A program made the translations under genes and the position numbers. From Aequorivita sp. (lineage in GTDB: Bacteria; Bacteroidota; Bacteroidia; Flavobacteriales; Flavobacteriaceae), in the NCBI GenBank assembly GCA_020435865.1, contig JAGQYZ010000204.1:1-6054 (forward strand): a DNA stretch of 6,054 bases, in the 5' to 3' direction. Shown in pieces: positions 1-5,684 of this stretch. Below the pieces are notes generated by a model. The model had not been told where the DNA came from, did not search any database, and worked only from the letters and a program-made list of their open reading frames with translations. Each line of letters begins with the position of its first letter. Position 1 is the first letter of the stretch.

Positions 1-1662
1 CAATTTGGAGACGAACACGGACTTGGAATTAACGAAGCTGGAGTTGAAAGTGTTGAAGTAATAAAAGGCCCAGCTTCACTACTCTACGGTAGTGATGCGT
101 TGGGTGGTGTATTGTATTTAAATCCTGAAAAGTTTGCACTTTCCGGGGAAACACATGGTGATTTAAGCAGTACTTATTTCTCAAATACTTTAGGAACTTC
201 AACAAATCTTGGCGTAAAAACTTCTGGAGAAAAACTGAAGTTTTTGGCGCGTGGCTCCTATTCTTCTTTTAGTGATTATGAAACTGGGGCAGATTATCGT
301 GTAACCAATTCCCGTTTCAATGAAAAGGATATAAAAACAGGCGTGCAATATTTAGGAACAAAGTTCAAATCCACGTTGCGTTATAATTACAACCGATCCA
401 ACATTGGAATTGCTGAAGAAGTTGGCGAACAATCACGTTCAAAGGATTTGGAACTTCCTTTTCAGGAAATAGACAACCACATTCTGAGTCTTGAAAATAC
501 TATTTTCTTCAATAATTCAAGTTTAGATGTGAAAGTGGGATATTTATTCAATGATCGTCGTGAATTTGAAGATGATCCAGCAACGGCAGCACTTCGCTTA
601 AAGTTACACACATTTAATTATGATGTAAAATACAACCTGCCTGAGTTGGGAAAATTTGAAACAATTGTTGGCTTACAGGGAATGTTTCAAAACAACAAAA
701 ATGATGGAGAAGAAATCCTTATTCCTGATGCAAACACCACCGATATTGGACTTTTAGCAACCTCTCACTATCATATGGAAAAAATAGATTTACAAGCAGG
801 AATCCGTTTTGACACTCGGAAAATAGAGAGTGATGGTGCCCGAAACCCTTTCGATGCAAATTATATTCAAGCATTAAATAAAACTTTTACAAGTTTTACT
901 GCAGCCCTTGGTGCAAAAATGGATTTAGTTGAAAATCTTTCTGCTCGTGTAAATTTGGCAAGCGGATTTAGAGCTCCCAACTTAGCAGAGCTAACTTCAA
1001 ATGGCGTGCACGAAGGTACAAATCGATATGAAAAGGGAAACGCAAATCTAACCAACGAACAGAATTTCCAAGCTGATGTTTCCATGGAATACAGGAACAA
1101 GCATATTGAAGTCTTTGCAAACGGTTTTTACAATGCCGTGAATAATTATATATTTATTTCACCCACTGATGAAGCAATAGATGATACGCCAGTTTATGAT
1201 TATCTACAAAATAATGCAACGCTTTATGGTGGCGAATTTGGTTTTCACTTGCATCCGCACCCATTAGATTGGCTTCATCTTGAGAGCAGTTTTGAAACCG
1301 TTACCGGAAAACTAAACAATGATAATTATTTACCTTTAATTCCTGCAAATTCACTTCGGAATACATTCCGTGTTGAATTGAACGATGGAAAAACGCGAAA
1401 ATTTAGCTCAGCCTTTATAACGCTTGAAAGCACATTTGACCAAAAAAATGTAAGCAATTTTGAAACGAGAACTGGCGGTTATTCGCTTTTGAGCGCAGGA
1501 ATTGAAAGCAGCTTTCAACTTCAAAAAGTGTTGCTGAAAATTGGTTTGAACGGAACTAATCTAACCAATAAAGAATATATTTCGCATCTATCAAGATTTA
1601 AACCAGAAGGTATTTTTAATATTGGACGAAGTATAAACGTGAATTTAAAAATAGAAATCTAA
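1..1662 (+). CDS. TonB-dependent outer-membrane receptor, 5'-truncated by the window edge
   Basis: This is the C-terminal 553 residues of a TonB-dependent receptor, an outer-membrane beta-barrel that imports scarce ligands (metal complexes, cofactors, glycans) using energy from TonB-ExbBD. The frame is open from base 1, so the gene begins outside the window; the TTG near base 100 is internal. Fragment residues 15-37 are the end of the plug domain, with the hallmark VEVIKGPASLLYGSDALGG. The rest is barrel, with alternating hydrophobic and aromatic strands and the conserved barrel motif SGFRAPNLAEL at about 321-331, followed by GVHEGTNRYEKGN. A histidine-rich stretch, HLHPHPLDWLH (416-426), recalls metal-uptake receptors such as ZnuD, but the substrate is inferred only. 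The last strand ends in Ile rather than the usual terminal Phe. The signal peptide, TonB box and any carboxypeptidase-like N-terminal domain lie off the window. A strong terminator follows the stop codon. Confidence 0.95.
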   Translation, partial: QFGDEHGLGINEAGVESVEVIKGPASLLYGSDALGGVLYLNPEKFALSGETHGDLSSTYFSNTLGTSTNLGVKTSGEKLKFLARGSYSSFSDYETGADYRVTNSRFNEKDIKTGVQYLGTKFKSTLRYNYNRSNIGIAEEVGEQSRSKDLELPFQEIDNHILSLENTIFFNNSSLDVKVGYLFNDRREFEDDPATAALRLKLHTFNYDVKYNLPELGKFETIVGLQGMFQNNKNDGEEILIPDANTTDIGLLATSHYHMEKIDLQAGIRFDTRKIESDGARNPFDANYIQALNKTFTSFTAALGAKMDLVENLSARVNLASGFRAPNLAELTSNGVHEGTNRYEKGNANLTNEQNFQADVSMEYRNKHIEVFANGFYNAVNNYIFISPTDEAIDDTPVYDYLQNNATLYGGEFGFHLHPHPLDWLHLESSFETVTGKLNNDNYLPLIPANSLRNTFRVELNDGKTRKFSSAFITLESTFDQKNVSNFETRTGGYSLLSAGIESSFQLQKVLLKIGLNGTNLTNKEYISHLSRFKPEGIFNIGRSINVNLKIEI

Positions 1663-1667
1663 AAAAG

Positions 1668-1693
1668 AAAAGCCCCGTTCGGGGCTTTTTTTT
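1668..1693. terminator. Bidirectional intrinsic terminator between convergent genes
   Basis: Nine-base arms AAAAGCCCC (1668-1676) and GGGGCTTTT (1681-1689) enclose a GTTC loop. On the plus strand a run of eight T follows the GC core. On the minus strand the reverse complement also ends in a T-rich run (TTTTCTTTTTT). It can therefore stop transcription from the receptor gene (+) and from the folE/small-protein unit (-). The minus-strand gene's stop codon (1692-1694) overlaps the T tract, so the two genes share one compact terminator. Confidence 0.92.
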
Positions 1694-1994
1694 ATTCGTT
1701 TGCTCTAACTTCAATAACTTGTGGTGTAGGCTGCTTTTTCCAAACAAAAGTGTAAAGCCACATTAAGGTAAAAGTTGGAATAACATCTGTGAATGGCAAT
1801 AGTTCCTCTAAGAATACTAAGACAGAAGCTATCTTTCCTTCGGTTCCTTTATACATATCGCTCATTTTTTTTGCTGCAAATGGAGCCCATAGTATATCCA
1901 AAAATGGACCTATAACTGGAATTGTCATTGTAACCATGCCGACAACATCATAAATAATACCTCGACGTAATAGTTTATATTTTTCGCTTTTCAT
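1692..1994 (-). CDS. Small two-helix membrane protein, function unknown
   Basis: I do not recognise a characterised family for this 100-residue protein. It has a short basic N-terminus (KSEKYKLLRR), a first hydrophobic segment at about 12-40 containing the prolines of IPVIGPFLDILWAPFA, and a polar linker with KKMSDMYKGTEGK (42-54). A second hydrophobic stretch lies at about 55-84 and carries acidic residues (E63, E64, D70) and prolines. The tail is charged and runs to residue 100. It is probably an inner-membrane protein with two helices or re-entrant segments. The ATG at 1994 is the only sensible start and has no Shine-Dalgarno sequence, which is normal in Bacteroidetes. It lies 57 bases downstream of folE on the same strand with no terminator between them, so co-transcription with folE is likely. 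The coherent hydrophobic pattern, close fit between folE and the terminator, and absence of any competing frame argue that it is real. Confidence 0.8.
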   Translation of the reverse strand: MKSEKYKLLRRGIIYDVVGMVTMTIPVIGPFLDILWAPFAAKKMSDMYKGTEGKIASVLVFLEELLPFTDVIPTFTLMWLYTFVWKKQPTPQVIEVRANE

Positions 1995-2051
1995 TTTTCG
2001 TTGTGTTTAATTTTCTTTATAAATAAATCAAAAAACATTCCAAAAAAATAA

Positions 2052-2651
2052 TTATGCTAAATCACTACTTATTAATTTCAGAAACTCATTTCGTGTTTCA
2101 ATGGCTTCAAACTGACCACGGAAACCTGAAGTTGTAGTCACACTATTTTGTTTTTGAACCCCGCGCATCATCATGCACATATGCGAAGCTTCAATAACAA
2201 CAGCCACTCCTTTGGGTTTCAGTGTATTATTAATACATTCCAGAATATCATGCGTAAGCCTTTCCTGAACCTGAAGTCTACGAGCAAAAACATCTACTAT
2301 TCTGGGTATTTTGCTTAAACCAACAATATAACCATCAGGAATATAGGCAATATGTGCTTTACCGAAGAAAGGAAGAATATGATGTTCACACAAAGAGTAA
2401 AGTTCAATATCCTTAATGATAACCATATCGTGATAAGCCTCTGCAAACATAGCGCTTTTCAATATTTCCGAGGGATCTTGGCAATTGCCAGATGTTAAAA
2501 ACTGCATTGCTTTTGCAGCTCTTTCTGGGGTTTTTAATATTCCTTCACGGGAAACGTCCTCGCCAATTGTATTTAAAATATTGCTGTAATTATCAATTAA
2601 ACTGTCGGTTACAGGTTGGTCATATTCTTCAAAGTATCTATATGATGACAT
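2052..2651 (-). CDS. folE: GTP cyclohydrolase I
   Basis: FolE converts GTP to 7,8-dihydroneopterin triphosphate and formate, the first step of tetrahydrofolate (and, where present, biopterin or queuosine) synthesis. It is a cytoplasmic homodecamer. At 199 residues it has the usual length. Visible family signatures are [17 protein letters not shown] (30-46), the zinc/active-site motif [20 protein letters not shown] (86-105), RLQVQERLT (125-133) and the C-terminal [12 protein letters not shown] (154-165). The zinc ligands by comparison with the E. coli enzyme are Cys88, His91 and Cys159, and the catalytic-site histidines are His90 and His157. All are intact, so the enzyme should be active and zinc-dependent (type IA). 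The N-terminus begins [10 protein letters not shown], as in other flavobacterial homologues. A promoter-like sequence lies just upstream (2676-2708), and the small membrane-protein gene follows it, probably in the same transcript. It is divergent from lolD. Confidence 0.97.
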   Translation of the reverse strand: MSSYRYFEEYDQPVTDSLIDNYSNILNTIGEDVSREGILKTPERAAKAMQFLTSGNCQDPSEILKSAMFAEAYHDMVIIKDIELYSLCEHHILPFFGKAHIAYIPDGYIVGLSKIPRIVDVFARRLQVQERLTHDILECINNTLKPKGVAVVIEASHMCMMMRGVQKQNSVTTTSGFRGQFEAIETRNEFLKLISSDLA

Positions 2652-2675
2652 TTTTTTTGTTTAAAAGGTAGAAAA

Positions 2676-2708
2676 CAAAAATAAACCGATAAGTTGAAAT
2701 AAAAACAA
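2676..2708 (-). promoter_or_regulatory. Probable folE promoter, Bacteroidetes type
   Basis: Read on the minus strand, TATTTTTG (2683-2676) matches the Bacteroidetes -7 consensus TAnnTTTG at every fixed base. A TTG (2708-2706), the -33-type element, lies 22 bases upstream, which is at the long end of the accepted spacing. Transcription would start near 2669, leaving a leader of roughly 18 bases before the folE ATG at 2651. T-rich sequence is common in this genome, so a chance match is possible. Confidence 0.55.
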
Positions 2709-2734
2709 TATACCCCATCAGATTGCATGATAGC

Positions 2735-2746
2735 ACTATAAATAGT
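2735..2746. repeat. Palindrome in the folE-lolD divergent region
   Basis: The sequence ACTAT-AA-ATAGT is a perfect inverted repeat with five-base arms. It extends to 16 bases (2733-2748) with a single mismatch. It lies in the 119-bp gap between the divergent folE and lolD starts, upstream of the folE promoter and close to where a lolD promoter should lie. It could be an operator for a dimeric regulator. It could also be chance in AT-rich DNA. Confidence 0.3.
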
Positions 2747-2770
2747 ACTTTCACGGTTTAAATTTTTGCA

Positions 2771-3430
2771 ATGATAGAGGCCCAAAACATTCACAAATAT
2801 TACGACAATCTCCACGTTTTAAAAGGTGTCGACCTTCATATAAAAAAAAGTGAAATTGTTTCCATCGTAGGTGCTTCTGGTGCTGGAAAAACTACATTAC
2901 TACAAATTTTAGGAACTTTGGATGCTTTTGATGCTTTCAAAAGTAAATTAATACTAAACAATGTAGATGTAGGTTCCCTTTCGGGTAAAAAGTTAGCAAA
3001 ATTCAGAAATGAACATTTGGGATTTATTTTTCAGTTTCACCAATTATTGCCTGAATTTACTGCCCTTGAAAACGTCTGCATTCCTGCTTTTATAAAAAAC
3101 ACACCAAAAACCGAAGCACTAAAAAAAGCAAAAGAACTACTATCCTTTTTAGGGCTTTCGCATCGCGAAGACCACAAACCTAATGAGCTTTCTGGCGGAG
3201 AACAACAACGTGTGGCCGTAGCTCGCTCATTGATAAACAATCCGGCAATTATCCTTGCTGACGAACCAAGCGGAAACCTAGATACCGAAAGTGCCGAAAA
3301 TCTGCACAATCTATTCTTTAAATTACGTGATGAATTTGGACAAACTTTTGTTATAGTAACTCACAACAAAGAGCTTGCAAATATGGCAGATAGAAAATTG
3401 GTTATGCAAGATGGAGTAATTATGAGATAA
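2771..3430 (+). CDS. lolD: LolD-like ABC transporter ATPase (lipoprotein release)
   Basis: This is a 219-residue stand-alone ABC ATPase. By family it should power the LolCDE complex, which lifts outer-membrane lipoproteins out of the inner membrane to the LolA carrier. All nucleotide-binding motifs are intact: Walker [10 protein letters not shown] (34-42), Q-loop Gln88, signature LSGGEQQ (140-146), Walker B IILADEP with Asp164/Glu165, D-loop GNLD (168-171) and H-loop His198. The stretch around the Q-loop, [18 protein letters not shown], closely matches the LolD hallmark and separates it from FtsE and MacB ATPases. No membrane subunit is in view; in Bacteroidetes lolD is often encoded apart from the permease genes. 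The ATG start gives the standard N-terminus ([10 protein letters not shown]). There is no Shine-Dalgarno sequence and no convincing promoter. The closest candidate is TTG (2723-2725), 20 bases and TACTTTCA (2746-2753), which lacks the final TG of the consensus. Confidence 0.9.
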   Translation: MIEAQNIHKYYDNLHVLKGVDLHIKKSEIVSIVGASGAGKTTLLQILGTLDAFDAFKSKLILNNVDVGSLSGKKLAKFRNEHLGFIFQFHQLLPEFTALENVCIPAFIKNTPKTEALKKAKELLSFLGLSHREDHKPNELSGGEQQRVAVARSLINNPAIILADEPSGNLDTESAENLHNLFFKLRDEFGQTFVIVTHNKELANMADRKLVMQDGVIMR

Positions 3431-3449
3431 ATTCCAAAATTTAAGATCC

Positions 3450-3482
3450 AAATTTCAAATAAATTTCAAATGAATTTCAAAA
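3450..3482. repeat. 11-bp tandem repeat between lolD and the DUF2400 gene
   Basis: Two perfect consecutive copies of AAATTTCAAAT (3450-3460 and 3461-3471) are followed by a third copy with two mismatches (3472-3482). A related AT-rich stretch (TTCCAAAATTTAAGATCC) precedes them from about 3432. The unit length is close to one helical turn. The array contains the first possible ATG (3470) of the downstream gene, which suggests that this ATG is not the real start. Low-complexity TTCAAA/TTCCAAA stretches like this occur between genes in flavobacteria. Confidence 0.7.
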
Positions 3483-3493
3483 ATTCACTGCGC

Positions 3494-4258
3494 ATGAATA
3501 AAAGTGAATTAAAAGCATTCCTTGACGAAAAAGTATTACTATATAACAATCCCAATTTTATTGAATCTGACCCAATTCAAATTCCGCATTTATTCACTTT
3601 AAAAGAAGACATTGAAATTGCTGGGTTTCTCGTGGCCACAATTGCCTGGGGAAACCGAAAAAGCATTATCACTAATGGACACCGATTGATGGAAATTATG
3701 GGCAGTTCACCATTTAATTTTGTAATGAATTTTTCAGAAAAAAATTCGAAATCATTTTCTTCATTTGTGCATCGAACTTTTAATAGTGAAGACTTGGTTT
3801 ACTTTTTAAAAGCACTTAAAAATATTTATAAAAATCACGGTGGATTGGAAAACATTTTTGCAAAGCATGCTGAAAAAGATTCGATGCAAACCGCAATTCA
3901 TCATTTCAAAAAAACGTTTTTTGAATTGCCACATTTTCCCAGAACCCAGAAACACATTAGCGATCCTTTAAAAAATTCGGCAGCAAAACGAATAAATATG
4001 TTTCTTCGCTGGATGGTCCGCAATGACAATGCAGGTGTAGATTTTGGCATTTGGAAAAGCATCTCCTCTTCCCAACTTTCCTGTCCATTGGATGTTCACA
4101 GTGGAAATGTTGCAAGAAAACTTAATCTGCTTAATCGAAAACAAAACGATGGTAAAGCTTTGGCTGAGTTGGATAGATCACTTCGAAAGCTAGATGCAAA
4201 AGATCCTGTAAAATATGATTTTGCACTCTTCGGATTAGGGGTTTTTGAAAAATTTTGA
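3494..4258 (+). CDS. TIGR02757/DUF2400 family protein, function unknown
   Basis: This matches my memory of the TIGR02757 (DUF2400, PF09674) family, found in Bacteroidetes and scattered in other phyla, with no established function. The motifs below are numbered from the longer ORF beginning at 3470 (262 residues): AWGNRK (59-64), HISDP then SAAKRINMFLRWMVR (170-184), D-x-G-x-W (191-195), PLDVH (206-210) and a C-terminal DPVKYDFALFGLGVFE (245-260). I prefer the ATG at 3494 (254 residues, MNKSELKAFLDEKV) because the first ATG lies inside a tandem repeat and the nine residues it adds are unlike a family N-terminus. There is no signal peptide or membrane segment, so it is probably cytoplasmic. It begins 39-63 bases after lolD with no terminator between, so it is probably co-transcribed. 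The PLDVHSGNVARKL region resembles the aspartate helix of helix-hairpin-helix DNA glycosylases; this is an inference. Confidence 0.85.
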   Translation: MNKSELKAFLDEKVLLYNNPNFIESDPIQIPHLFTLKEDIEIAGFLVATIAWGNRKSIITNGHRLMEIMGSSPFNFVMNFSEKNSKSFSSFVHRTFNSEDLVYFLKALKNIYKNHGGLENIFAKHAEKDSMQTAIHHFKKTFFELPHFPRTQKHISDPLKNSAAKRINMFLRWMVRNDNAGVDFGIWKSISSSQLSCPLDVHSGNVARKLNLLNRKQNDGKALAELDRSLRKLDAKDPVKYDFALFGLGVFEKF

Positions 4259-4328
4259 CCTATACATTAAGCCATTTTTCTTTCATTTTATAGTTTTATC
4301 AAATTTTTATAAATTATTGTACATTTAC

Positions 4329-4343
4329 GTTTAATCCTTAAAC
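4329..4343. repeat. Inverted repeat upstream of the histidine kinase
   Basis: GTTTAA (4329-4334) and TTAAAC (4338-4343) form a perfect inverted repeat around TCC. It starts two bases after TACATTTA (4320-4327), which matches five of the six fixed bases of the Bacteroidetes -7 element TAnnTTTG, but no TTG stands at the -33 position. If that element is used, the repeat would overlap the transcription start, where a repressor could act. Both elements are short and AT-rich, so the call is tentative. Confidence 0.3.
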
Positions 4344-4381
4344 ACCGATTATTTTTCGTTTTAAGAAAAGGGAAGAAAGCC

Positions 4382-5584
4382 TTGATAACACCACAATTTC
4401 CTTATGATGAACAAGAACGTTTGGCCGCAGTCAGGTCATATAACTTATTGGATACACTGCCCGAAAAAGATTTTGATAACATAACTGCATTAATCGCAAC
4501 AATTTGTGATGTGCCAATATCTTTGGTTACGCTTCTGGATGCGGATCGTAATTTTTTAAAATCGCATTACGGCATTAATTTTAATGAAACACCGCGCAAC
4601 ATCTCTTTCTGCAGCCATGCTATCTTAGAGGAATCAAATATCTTTATTGTTGAAGATGCTAGAAAAGATGAACGCTTTAAGGACAACCCGCTTGTAAAGG
4701 ATATGCAAGCTGTTTTTTATGCAGGTGTTCGTTTGGTAAATTCTGAAGGTTATCCATTAGGCACACTTTGCATTTTTGATACCAAACCCCGAACGCTTAC
4801 AAAGTCTCAAAAAAAAACGCTTATTGCAATGGCATACCAAGTTGTGAATCTATTTGAAGCCAGGAAGCATAACAGAATGTTGTTGTCAGTTCAGCAAGAA
4901 CTCAAAGAAAAAAACGAAGAGCTCAAAAATTTTGCTGGTATTGTTTCACACGACATGAAAATGCCACTGGCAAACATGATCATAACTTCAGATATGCTTC
5001 GTAGTAAATATGGTTCTATTTTGGATGAACAGGGAAAGAAATATTTAGAATACATAAAGCAATCTTCTTTTACCTTAAGCGAATACATCACAGGGCTTTT
5101 AGAACATTATGAAAGTGATAAAACAGCTTCCCTGACCGGTGAAGTTTTTGATAGCACCGACCTTTTGGAAGAAATAATTGAACTGTTGAACATCAATATT
5201 GATTGTGAGATATACCTTCCCGAAAAAAATATTGAAATGCACGCCAATAAGGCTGCTTTAGAGCAAATTATATTAAATTTAGTAAGCAATAGTTTAAAAT
5301 ATAATGACAAGGAAAGAATAAAAATAGATATTGAATGTACCGAAAAAAACGGTTTTTATCTTTTTTTAATTTCTGACAATGGCATGGGGATTCCAAAAGA
5401 TAAACTCTTACATATTTTTGATCTTTTTGCTACTACAGGAATGCCTGACAGAAATGGAAAAAAAGGCAATGGAATTGGGCTATCCACTGTTAAAAAGCTT
5501 GTAACAAAACTTGGTGGCGAAATTGAAGTTTCTTCAGAATTGGGGAAAGGAACAACCTTTCAATTCAACATTAAAAAAAATTGA
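4382..5584 (+). CDS. Soluble GAF-domain sensor histidine kinase, TTG start
   Basis: This 400-residue protein should sense a signal through a GAF domain and autophosphorylate to drive a response regulator. The N-terminus (PYDEQERLAAVRSYNLLDTLPE) and GAF domain (about 25-160, with SFCSHAI and GTLCIFD) are typical of GAF-kinases. A short coiled coil (165-182) leads to the H-box FAGIVSHDMKMPL, with the phosphorylated residue His190. The ATPase domain has an N-box NLVSNSLKYND (299-309), G1 DNGMGIP (332-338), F-box IFDLFATTG and G2 GNGIGL (362-367). All are intact. There is no signal peptide, membrane segment or receiver domain, so it is probably a cytoplasmic orphan kinase. The start is TTG: no ATG or GTG occurs in frame between the stop at 4310-4312 and this codon, and the first internal ATG (residue 108) would destroy the GAF domain. 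A purine-rich AAAAGGGAAGAAAG stands just upstream. The ligand cannot be told from the sequence. Confidence 0.92.
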   Translation: MITPQFPYDEQERLAAVRSYNLLDTLPEKDFDNITALIATICDVPISLVTLLDADRNFLKSHYGINFNETPRNISFCSHAILEESNIFIVEDARKDERFKDNPLVKDMQAVFYAGVRLVNSEGYPLGTLCIFDTKPRTLTKSQKKTLIAMAYQVVNLFEARKHNRMLLSVQQELKEKNEELKNFAGIVSHDMKMPLANMIITSDMLRSKYGSILDEQGKKYLEYIKQSSFTLSEYITGLLEHYESDKTASLTGEVFDSTDLLEEIIELLNINIDCEIYLPEKNIEMHANKAALEQIILNLVSNSLKYNDKERIKIDIECTEKNGFYLFLISDNGMGIPKDKLLHIFDLFATTGMPDRNGKKGNGIGLSTVKKLVTKLGGEIEVSSELGKGTTFQFNIKKN

Positions 5585-5628
5585 AAATGCATTCTTTATA
5601 AGCCAATGAAAGAATAATGGGTTTTCAA
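5581..5628. repeat. Nested inverted repeats after the kinase gene, possible weak terminator
   Basis: The outer arms TTGAAAA (5581-5587) and TTTTCAA (5622-5628) are perfectly complementary. So are the inner arms ATTCTTT (5591-5597) and AAAGAAT (5609-5615), which enclose an 11-base loop. The arms are separated by unpaired bases (3 on the left, 6 on the right), and the outer arm includes the kinase stop codon. There is no GC-rich stem and no T run afterwards, so this is not a classical intrinsic terminator. It may fold at the 3' end of the kinase mRNA. Confidence 0.35.
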
Positions 5629-5660
5629 TAGAGAAATGGCTGTAATTACATTCCATTTTT

Positions 5661-5668
5661 TATCTTTG
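5661..5668 (+). promoter_or_regulatory. Promoter -7 element of the BatA-type gene
   Basis: TATCTTTG matches the Bacteroidetes -7 consensus TAnnTTTG at every fixed base and is one of its commonest forms. It ends 16 bases before the ATG at 5685, so the transcript would have a leader of only about 10 bases. The -33 position has no clear TTG; CTG at 5640-5642, 18 bases upstream, is the nearest. The match implies that the gene is transcribed separately from the kinase. Confidence 0.65.
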
Positions 5669-5684
5669 GGCAATATTTAAAGGA

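Noticed and set aside
100..102. TTG at 100 as the receptor start codon
   Set aside because: The frame is open back to base 1 and the upstream codons encode the conserved plug motif, so the gene starts outside the window.
867..1100. Minus-strand open frame inside the receptor gene
   Set aside because: It lies wholly within the receptor barrel coding sequence, its translation shows no domain pattern, and the plus-strand frame has clear family motifs there.
1995..2051. Separate promoter for the small membrane-protein gene
   Set aside because: The 57-bp gap is T/A-rich but contains no TAnnTTTG element on the minus strand at a usable position; read-through from folE is simpler.
2723..2753. Promoter for lolD (TTG, 20 bases, TACTTTCA)
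   Set aside because: The spacing is good, but only four of six fixed -7 positions match, so it is mentioned under lolD and not called as a feature.
2609..2815. Minus-strand open frame spanning the folE-lolD gap
   Set aside because: It overlaps both the folE start (in another frame) and the lolD start, covers the promoter region, and encodes a Cys/Phe-rich sequence with no recognisable pattern.
3037..3309. Minus-strand open frame inside lolD
   Set aside because: It is antisense to the conserved Q-loop, signature and Walker B region, so it is a shadow of a real coding frame.
3470..3472. ATG at 3470 as the DUF2400 start
   Set aside because: It lies inside a tandem AT-rich repeat, and the extra residues MNFKNSLR are repeat-derived; ATG 3494 gives a more family-like N-terminus. 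It is not fully excluded.
4891..5310. Two minus-strand open frames inside the kinase (4891-5091 and 5107-5310)
   Set aside because: Both are antisense to the H-box and ATPase domain. Their apparent hydrophobicity comes from the complement of a Lys/Glu-rich sequence.
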